Of a stretch of DNA of 64,000 nt, positions 58,278 through 64,000 are shown piece by piece. Under the pieces are notes generated by a model. The model saw nothing but the letters and a program-made list of their open reading frames with translations, made no database searches and was not told the DNA's origin. This stretch comes from an uncultured Clostridia bacterium (GTDB taxonomy: Bacteria > Bacillota > Clostridia > Oscillospirales > Oscillospiraceae): assembly GCA_932222125.1 (NCBI GenBank), contig CAKNZJ010000122.1, positions 173,686 through 237,685 on the forward strand, read 5' to 3'. Each line of letters begins with the position of its first letter. Position 1 is the stretch's first letter. The translations under genes and the position numbers were made by a program.

Positions 58278-61061
58278 ATGGATTATAATTCAACCATCCA
58301 TCTGCCAAAGACTGACTTTCCCATGCGGGCGGGACTGCCTGGACGAGAGCCGGGGATGTTGGATCGCTGGGAGCAGATGGATCTATATCATGAACTGTTG
58401 AAGAAGAACGAAGGCAAGCCCCTGTTCTCCCTTCATGATGGTCCTCCATTCTCCAATGGCAACTTGCACATGGGCCATGCGCTGAATAAGTCAATTAAGG
58501 ATTTTATGGTTCGTTCCGCCGCTATGCGAGGATACTATACCCCTTATATCCCGGGTTGGGATAACCACGGTATGCCCATTGAATCGGCCATCATCAAGCA
58601 GAATAAGCTCAACCGAAAGGCCATGTCCGTTCCCGAGTTTCGCACCGCTTGCCATGAGTTTGCCCAGCACTATGTAGATGTGCAGCGGGAGGGCTTTCAA
58701 CGGCTGGGTGTTTTGGGGGACTGGGAGCACCCATACCTCACCATGGACCCCAGCTTTGAAGCGGAGGAGGTCAAGGTCTTTGGGGCGATGTATCAGAAGG
58801 GCTATATCTATAAGGGGCTGAAACCCGTCTACTGGTGTCCCCACGATGAGACTGCCCTGGCCGAGGCGGAGATTGAATACCAGGACGATCCCTGCACCAC
58901 CGCCTATGTCAAATTCTCCCTGCGGGACGATCTGGGCAAGCTGCGGGAGTATCAGGGGGAAAAGGTGTTCTTTGTCATCTGGACCACCACAATCTGGACC
59001 CTTCCTGGCAATCTGGCGATTGCCTTGCACCCCAGGGAAAACTACGCCTTGGTGAAGGCGGGCAACGGCGAGACCTATATTGTGGCCCAAGCCCTGGTGG
59101 ACAAGGTGATGCAGGCGGGGAACATCTCTAACTATGAGGTGGTGGATACGCACCCCGGCGCATTCTTTGAGGATATGTTGGCCGACCATCCCTTTCTGGA
59201 TAAGAGCAGCCGTTTGGTGCTGGCAGAGTACGTCACCATGGACTCAGGCACCGGCTGTGTCCACACCGCCCCCGGATTTGGTGCGGACGACTATCAGACC
59301 TGCAAGCGGTACGGCATGGAGATGGTGGTGCCCGTGGATAACCGGGGCCGTCATACCGATTACGCAGGCAAGTACGCTGGCATGACCACCGATGAGAGTA
59401 ACCCGGTTATATTGGCAGATATGCGGGAGAGCGGCGCCCTGTTTGCCGCAGAGGACATTACCCACTCCTATCCCCACTGCTGGCGGTGCAAGCATCCTAT
59501 CATTTTCCGGGCCACCCCACAGTGGTTCTGTTCAGTGGAGGACTTTAAGGAGGAGGCCTGTGCTGCCTGCGACGATGTGCGCTGGATCCCCGCCTGGGGT
59601 ATCGACCGCATCAAGTCCATGATCCGAGAGCGGAGCGATTGGTGCATCAGCCGCCAGCGCCGCTGGGGACTGCCCATTCCAGTGTTCTATTGCCAGGACT
59701 GCGGCAAGCCGGTGTGCGACCAGACCACCATTGGGGCAGTGTCTGAGCTGTTTGCTGGGGAGGGTTCCAACGCCTGGTATGAAAGGGCGGCGGAGGATAT
59801 TCTGCCAAAGGGCTACACCTGTCCTCACTGTGGGGGGAAGTCATTTACCAAGGAAGAGGACACCCTGGACGGCTGGTTCGACTCCGGATCCACCCATGCG
59901 GCCTCCATGAAGCAAGATCAGGGCTTCTGGCCTGCCACAGTCTATATGGAGGGACTGGATCAGTACCGGGGCTGGTTCCAATCTTCCCTGCTTACTGCTG
60001 TAGGCGCTCTGGGTCAGGGAGCACCCTTTCAGGAGTGCGTCACCCACGGCTGGACAGTGGACGGCGATGGCAAGGCCATGCACAAGTCTTTGGGGAATGG
60101 GGTAGATCCTGCGCAAATCTTTCAAAAATATGGTGCTGACCTAATCCGGTTGTGGGCGGGTTCCTCCGACTACCATGTAGACGTGCGCTGTTCAGACAGC
60201 ATCTTCCGACAGCTCAGCCAGAGCTATCTGAAATTCCGCAATACCGCCCGGTACTGTCTGGGCAATCTAGACGGCTTTGACCCAAACCAGCTGGTGGCGC
60301 CCGGAGAGATGGAAGAGCTGGACCGTTGGGCGGTAAGCAAGCTCAATGAATTGATGACCAAGTGCCAGCGGGCCTATCAAAATTACGAATTCCACGTGGT
60401 GAGCCATGCAATCAATGACTTCTGTGTGGTGAAGATGTCTAGTTTCTACCTGGATATTATCAAGGACCGGCTGTACTGTGGGAACGAGGGAGGACGCCGG
60501 TCAGCCCGGAGTGCCCTTTGGCTCATTTTGGACACCATGACGAAGCTGTTTGCCCCCATCCTAGCCTTTACCTGTGACGAGATCTGGCAGGCTATGCCCC
60601 ACCGGCATGGGGATGATGAGCGCAATGTGGTGCTTAACCAGATGAACCAGCCCTTTGCCGATTATGCCTTGAGCGAGAAGGATATGGACAAGTGGGAGAA
60701 GATCATCGCCTTGCGGGACGATGTAAACAAGGCGTTGGAGCTGGCCCGCACAGAGCAGGGAATTAAGAAAAACCAGGATGCTGACCTGACGCTGTTGTTT
60801 ACCCCTGCGGCTTGGGAGGACTTTTCCGCTATGGGGATTACCGAGGATCAGCTGGCCGCCATTTGTATTGTGTCCGCTGTCACGGTGGAACCGGGAGATG
60901 GGGAGGGCTATCAGGGAGAGGAATTTGACGGCCTCACCGTAAGGGTATCCCCCGCCGCCGGGTGCAAGTGTCCCCGCTGCTGGAATCATGACAAACGCAT
61001 TGGCGTCCCCGGCCATCATGAAGAATTGTGTGACCGGTGCGCTGCTGTGCTGGGAGGATGA
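58278..61061 (+). CDS. ileS: Isoleucyl-tRNA synthetase
   Basis: IleRS charges tRNA-Ile and edits valine. The 927 residues include the class I HIGH motif as HMGH (NLHMGH), the editing domain, GWDNHGMPIE, and the KMSKS loop in the variant form MHKSLGN. A C-terminal zinc ribbon follows (CKCPRCWNHD..LCDRC). Length fits the bacterial type with a C-terminal zinc. AGGAGG precedes the start. It is controlled by the T-box leader upstream. Confidence 0.96.
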   Translation: MDYNSTIHLPKTDFPMRAGLPGREPGMLDRWEQMDLYHELLKKNEGKPLFSLHDGPPFSNGNLHMGHALNKSIKDFMVRSAAMRGYYTPYIPGWDNHGMPIESAIIKQNKLNRKAMSVPEFRTACHEFAQHYVDVQREGFQRLGVLGDWEHPYLTMDPSFEAEEVKVFGAMYQKGYIYKGLKPVYWCPHDETALAEAEIEYQDDPCTTAYVKFSLRDDLGKLREYQGEKVFFVIWTTTIWTLPGNLAIALHPRENYALVKAGNGETYIVAQALVDKVMQAGNISNYEVVDTHPGAFFEDMLADHPFLDKSSRLVLAEYVTMDSGTGCVHTAPGFGADDYQTCKRYGMEMVVPVDNRGRHTDYAGKYAGMTTDESNPVILADMRESGALFAAEDITHSYPHCWRCKHPIIFRATPQWFCSVEDFKEEACAACDDVRWIPAWGIDRIKSMIRERSDWCISRQRRWGLPIPVFYCQDCGKPVCDQTTIGAVSELFAGEGSNAWYERAAEDILPKGYTCPHCGGKSFTKEEDTLDGWFDSGSTHAASMKQDQGFWPATVYMEGLDQYRGWFQSSLLTAVGALGQGAPFQECVTHGWTVDGDGKAMHKSLGNGVDPAQIFQKYGADLIRLWAGSSDYHVDVRCSDSIFRQLSQSYLKFRNTARYCLGNLDGFDPNQLVAPGEMEELDRWAVSKLNELMTKCQRAYQNYEFHVVSHAINDFCVVKMSSFYLDIIKDRLYCGNEGGRRSARSALWLILDTMTKLFAPILAFTCDEIWQAMPHRHGDDERNVVLNQMNQPFADYALSEKDMDKWEKIIALRDDVNKALELARTEQGIKKNQDADLTLLFTPAAWEDFSAMGITEDQLAAICIVSAVTVEPGDGEGYQGEEFDGLTVRVSPAAGCKCPRCWNHDKRIGVPGHHEELCDRCAAVLGG

Positions 61062-61069
61062 ATAGGAGC

Positions 61070-61103
61070 ACAGGGCCCTTCCCCATTTTGGGAAGGGCCC
61101 TGT
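61070..61103. terminator. Hairpin after ileS
   Basis: A 14-bp stem ACAGGGCCCTTCCC with its complement around a 6-base loop. The T-tract is weak in both directions, but it lies between the convergent ileS and relic genes. Confidence 0.6.
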
Positions 61104-61107
61104 CTTG

Positions 61108-61440
61108 TCAATGGCTTGGGGTGTTGACCACGCCCAGGAACAGAGGCAGTTCGTCCGGCCCAGTGATGGCAAACAGGAAGGGCCGGTTCAGCACAAAGTT
61201 CACTTCCTCGCCAGGGAGAGCGCTGGTAGCATCATATTGAATGACAGTGTAAGCTGCGGCTTGGCAGCCTTCCTCGTCAACCAGTACCCGGTTGATCGTA
61301 CACCGAATGAGCCATGCTTTACGGTGCTCATCATCAGCCAGACGGTGCGCATGACGGAAATAGCGTAAAAAGACCTCTTGAAACACGTCTTGGGCGTCAT
61401 GGATATCTGCGGTGGGGGCTAAGGCCAACTGCCACACCAT
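61108..61440 (-). pseudogene. Chimeric relic: ECF sigma factor N-terminal part joined to a serpin C-terminus
   Basis: Residues 1-51 look like ECF sigma region 2 (MVWQLALA, then DAQDVFQEVFLRYFRH and EEHRKAWLIRCTINR-like). Residues 52-110 look like a serpin tail: hinge VDEEGCQAAAYTV, then NRPFLFAITG and FLGVVN. The two families have no known link, and the join is in frame near 61287. Upstream in frame is a TGA where sigma factors usually have Tyr (GEMVW context). So an internal deletion probably fused two genes and the result decayed. A functional fusion is unlikely because neither domain is complete. Confidence 0.7.
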
Positions 61441-61614
61441 TTCCCCTCAGTGTGCCACCGCCATCGTCCGTTGATCTTGAGACAACGGGCACACCCCCTT
61501 CCCTTCTGATGATAATACCCTGTATGGGAATCAAAGGTTGTGCTCCAGGAGAAAAATTTAAGTGTTCCATTCCCAGCCCTGTACAGAGGAAGAACGTGGG
61601 TGCCTAAGGGAATG

Positions 61615-61661
61615 AAACAACCGCGTCCCTGCCGGGGTCTGCGACAGGGACGCGGTTGTTT
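61615..61661 (-). terminator. Terminator of ricT
   Basis: A 17-bp stem of AAACAACCGCGTCCCTG with its complement; on the minus strand the end of the stem supplies the T-rich side. It begins at the ricT stop codon. Confidence 0.75.
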
Positions 61662-62836
61662 TAGGATTGAGACTGGTTTCCGTTGGATTTGCCCCGATGA
61701 TGGTTGGGACGGTGACGGCGTCGGTTCCCCCCGCCGTTTCCATGGGGGGCCTGTTCCTGGCGGGGCCGTTCCTGGTTGGGGACGGCAGATTGGGCGGCCT
61801 TGCCCTCTTTGTTCCCTCTCCGGCGCCGGCTACGGTTGTTGGGGCGGGGCTGCTCCTCCTGCCGGACGTTTTTTTCATTGCTCAAATAGTGTGCCAGCAT
61901 GGAGGACAGGTCTCGGGGACCCTCCGGCTTGTCACTGCCTGAGCGGAGGGCTTCTCCTTTGGGATCGCGGAGTTTTTCCAGCTCTGCTTTGTCCGGAGGC
62001 ACATATCCCTCGGGCCGCCTGCCCTTGCCGCTGCGCACCACCCGGATCTCACTGGGCAGATAGGATTTTGGCAGCTCATTGGAATCCTCAAGCCTGACTT
62101 TCACCTGTTCCTTTAACAGATTGATGGAGGACACAGTGCCCACTCCATCGGGACATTCTACAAAAGAGTCTTGCTTGGGACAGCGTTGAACCGCATCCTC
62201 ATATGCCTCCTGCTCATATTTCAGACAGCACATAAGCCGTCCGCAAGTGCCGGAGATTTTAGTGGGATTGAGAGACAGATTTTGAACCTTGGCCATTTTA
62301 ATAGATACAGGCTGAAATTCATTCAGAAATTGGGAGCAGCAAAAGGGCTTGCCGCAAATGCCGAAGCCCCCCAGCATCCGGGCCTCATCCCGGACGCCGA
62401 TCTGCCGCAGTTCAATGCGGGCACGGAAGACGCCCGCCAGATCCTTGACCAGGGCGCGGAAGTCCACCCGGCCATCAGAGGTAAAGAAGAAAATAATCTT
62501 GCTGCTATCAAAACTGTACTCTACCTGGACCAGTTTCATATCCAAATGATGGCGCTCAATGAGCTGCTGGCAGGTGTGCAGGGCCTCCTTCTCCCGGCGG
62601 CGGTTTTCCTGGATCTGTAACTCATCCGTTTGCGTGGCAAGGCGCACAAGGGGACGCAGTGGCTGGATAACGGACTGGTCGTCCACCATAGTGTTACGGC
62701 GGGTGCAGGTGCCATATTCCAGCCCCTTTCCCGTCTCTACAATCACATTTTGGCCTTGTTCCACAGCCAAGCCGAGGGGATCAAAGTAATATTGCTTTCC
62801 GCCCGGACGAAACCGGACGCTGATGATCTCTGTCAT
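61661..62836 (-). CDS. ricT: PSP1-domain protein RicT (YaaT)
   Basis: The 391-residue protein has the PSP1 domain with the paired cysteine motifs GICGKPFCC and GTCGRLMCC, which hold an Fe-S cluster in the RicA-RicF-RicT complex. In B. subtilis that complex stimulates RNase Y processing and phosphorelay. A long Lys/Arg/Gln/Asn-rich tail (about 300-391) is unusual and probably disordered. ATG 62836 has GGAGG 9 bases upstream. It follows holB, the usual Firmicutes neighbour. No ricA or ricF is in this window. Confidence 0.92.
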   Translation of the reverse strand: MTEIISVRFRPGGKQYYFDPLGLAVEQGQNVIVETGKGLEYGTCTRRNTMVDDQSVIQPLRPLVRLATQTDELQIQENRRREKEALHTCQQLIERHHLDMKLVQVEYSFDSSKIIFFFTSDGRVDFRALVKDLAGVFRARIELRQIGVRDEARMLGGFGICGKPFCCSQFLNEFQPVSIKMAKVQNLSLNPTKISGTCGRLMCCLKYEQEAYEDAVQRCPKQDSFVECPDGVGTVSSINLLKEQVKVRLEDSNELPKSYLPSEIRVVRSGKGRRPEGYVPPDKAELEKLRDPKGEALRSGSDKPEGPRDLSSMLAHYLSNEKNVRQEEQPRPNNRSRRRRGNKEGKAAQSAVPNQERPRQEQAPHGNGGGNRRRHRPNHHRGKSNGNQSQS

Positions 62837-62881
62837 GGGGAAGTTCCTCCGTATATTGTAAGACATTGACGGGCTAGCCGG

Positions 62882-63637
62882 TCACCTTTGTGGGAATAAC
62901 TCCGCGGCCAGCCAGCCCAGGGTATGGCCAGGGTTGGGATGATAGGCCCCGTTTTCCCGGCATAGTTTCAGAGCACCAAGCACTTGGGCTCCCCGCCGGG
63001 GATACTGGGCTAAATATTTGGCAGTTTGGATTTCAGCTTGGGCCAGCAGGATGGCAAGCTGGTCACTTTTGGGTTTTTCTAGTTCCAGGTCCACCAGCCG
63101 CTCTGCCACTGCCAGTTCATCCCCCTCCAGCAGGAGTTGTGCCAGCTGCTCTGCCTTGTCCACAAGGGTGGGATCGGTATTTTTGTCCTCCGGGGGAAGG
63201 GTGAGCAGTTCACACCGGGAGCGGACGGTGCCAAGCAGTGTGCCGGGCTGGTCTGCCAGCAGCAGAAAGGCGGCATAGGTCGGGCCGTCCTCCAACACCT
63301 TAAGCAGGGCGTTTTGGGCAGCTGGATTCAGTGCGTCCGCTGGACGAATAATGTACACCTTTCTGGCGCCTTCGTTGGGCCGGATGTAGACATCTGACCG
63401 CAGGGCCCTGACCTGGTCCACGGTGATTTCCCGCTTGCCGGTAGCAGGGGTGGCAACAGTCACGTCTGGGTGGATGCCTGCAGCCACCTTGCGGCAAGGT
63501 TGGCAGTGGCCGCAAGGCGGATGACCTTCCGGGCATAGATAGGCTGAGGCCAGCCGGTTTGCCAGATCGGTGCGGCTGTCCTCGTTGCCTCCGGTAATCA
63601 GGTAGGCGTGGGAGAGCGGATTGGGCAAATTAGTCAT
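62882..63637 (-). CDS. holB: DNA polymerase III delta' subunit
   Basis: HolB is part of the clamp loader that opens DnaN. The 251-residue protein has the AAA+ fold with a degenerate P-loop (ITGGNEDSRTDLA), four cysteines of a zinc module (CPEGHPPCGHCQPC) and the SRC motif (TVRSRCELL), all normal for delta'. Its ATG lies within the stop region of a tiny upstream zinc-ribbon ORF. Confidence 0.93.
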   Translation of the reverse strand: MTNLPNPLSHAYLITGGNEDSRTDLANRLASAYLCPEGHPPCGHCQPCRKVAAGIHPDVTVATPATGKREITVDQVRALRSDVYIRPNEGARKVYIIRPADALNPAAQNALLKVLEDGPTYAAFLLLADQPGTLLGTVRSRCELLTLPPEDKNTDPTLVDKAEQLAQLLLEGDELAVAERLVDLELEKPKSDQLAILLAQAEIQTAKYLAQYPRRGAQVLGALKLCRENGAYHPNPGHTLGWLAAELFPQR

Positions 63638-63718
63638 AGCTGCTCAAGCCACACTGGGCGCAGATGAGATGGCATTTCTTGCCGTAACCCTTATAGCGTT
63701 GTTGTAGTCAACGGTCAT
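63630..63718 (-). pseudogene. Micro-gene for a 29-residue zinc ribbon, with a one-base frameshift
   Basis: An ATG inside the decarboxylase stop (ATGA) opens MTVDY and then the frame must move by one base (TAC to TACC near 63703) to give QQRYKGYGKKCHLICAQCGLSSYD in two parts: QQRYKGYGKK and CHLICAQCG. The repaired frame is exactly 90 bases and its TAA overlaps the holB start. Two or three cysteines fit a mini zinc ribbon. Unrecognised; could be a coincidence, but the coupling at both ends is neat. Confidence 0.4.
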
Positions 63719-64000
63719 TGGAAAAATCCCCTCCGTGAAAAAGCGTCAAAGCGCACTACTTCTACCGTGTCCTTATTATAACCGATTTTGTTGAAATAGG
63801 CCAGATATTTTTTTTGGATACGCTCTCCGGGGGCAATGACCGGTACGCCAGGAGGATAGGGCGCCAATTGACAGGCGGCTACCCGGCCATCGCTGCAGTG
63901 AAGGGGGACCTGCTCCGTGGGGGCATGCCGCCGTCCAGGGTGTCGGCGGAGAAGGAGGAGAAATTGAGCGTGCCATCCTCATTGCCGGAGCAGGCGGAGA
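63715..64000 (-). pseudogene. Orn/Lys/Arg decarboxylase 3' end, with an apparent frameshift
   Basis: The minus strand reads the C-terminal domain of a PLP-dependent Orn/Lys/Arg decarboxylase (YaaO/SpeA-like). After SACSGNEDGTLNFSS..DTLDGGMP the frame breaks at a C5 run (63919-63923). One extra C leads into TEQVPLHCSDGRVAACQL, APYPPGVPVIAPGERIQKK and ends DAFSRRGFFQ. The 5' part and active site lie outside the window. These genes are common beside tmk and holB in Firmicutes. Sequence error or a real lesion cannot be told apart. Confidence 0.65.

Noticed and set aside
1..64000. CRISPR array, insertion sequence, prophage, restriction or toxin-antitoxin system
   Set aside because: I looked for direct-repeat arrays, transposase motifs and typical defence genes and saw none; the two isolated XRE proteins lack toxin partners.

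Overview
The window looks like the replication-origin region of a Bacillota chromosome, class Clostridia, probably an Oscillospiraceae-type gut butyrate producer. The pointers are SepF, DivIVA, Noc, RemB, YidD and Jag homologues, Firmicutes-style T-box and yybP-ykoY leaders, an L27 protein with a cleavable N-terminus next to its Prp protease, and butyrate genes (thiolase, AtoD/AtoA-type CoA-transferase, phosphate butyryltransferase). I saw no tRNA, rRNA, CRISPR array, transposase or prophage.

Layout. 1-2.3 kb: 3' part of mfd. 2.4-6.5 kb: a PpiC/PrsA lipoprotein, then a Mn-type riboswitch and a P2A cation ATPase. 6.7-9.6 kb: thiolase and the CoA-transferase pair. 9.7-11.4 kb: a decayed AT-rich secreted-protein gene, a small membrane-anchored protein and tadA. 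11.6-18.1 kb: the segregation block (noc-like gene, two parS sites, parA, parB, a membrane coiled-coil protein), then serS, a third parS, mscL, a small membrane protein and rsmG. 18.2-22.9 kb: minD-like ATPase, mgsA, hisS, aspS. 23-24.8 kb: a broken accessory gene, RNase HI with a possible membrane anchor, and a small XRE regulator. 24.9-33.7 kb, minus strand: dnaA, dnaN, S4-domain gene, recF, remB, gyrB, gyrA. The unwinding region lies between dnaA and dnaN (DnaA boxes, G-rich spacer, DnaA-trio repeats). 34.1-37.1 kb, plus strand: rpmH, rnpA, yidD, yidC, jag.

37.2-47.7 kb, minus strand: obgE, rpmA, prp, rplU; hemZ with an MBL hydrolase; divIVA, sepF, yggS and an HlyD-like gene; hfq and miaA. 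gapA (plus) sits inside this block. 48.0-56.7 kb, plus strand: DEAD-box helicase, metallophosphoesterase, mnmG, murT, gatD, an XRE/membrane-protein pair and prmA. 56.8-61.1 kb: ptb, then T-box-controlled ileS. 61.1-64 kb, minus strand: an ECF-sigma/serpin chimeric relic, ricT, holB, a micro-gene encoding a zinc ribbon, and the 3' end of an Orn/Lys/Arg decarboxylase.

How it works together. The window groups origin firing (DnaA/DnaN/gyrase), origin segregation (ParABS plus Noc), division (SepF, DivIVA, MinD-like), translation (four aminoacyl-tRNA synthetases, four tRNA-modification enzymes, L34, L27, L21) and wall precursor modification (MurT/GatD). Unexpected points are: a GatD that seems to lack its catalytic Cys and His; a sigma-serpin chimera; ParABS and four essential translation or repair genes transcribed toward oriC; and several single-base frameshifts, most in homopolymers, which could be gene decay or sequence error.
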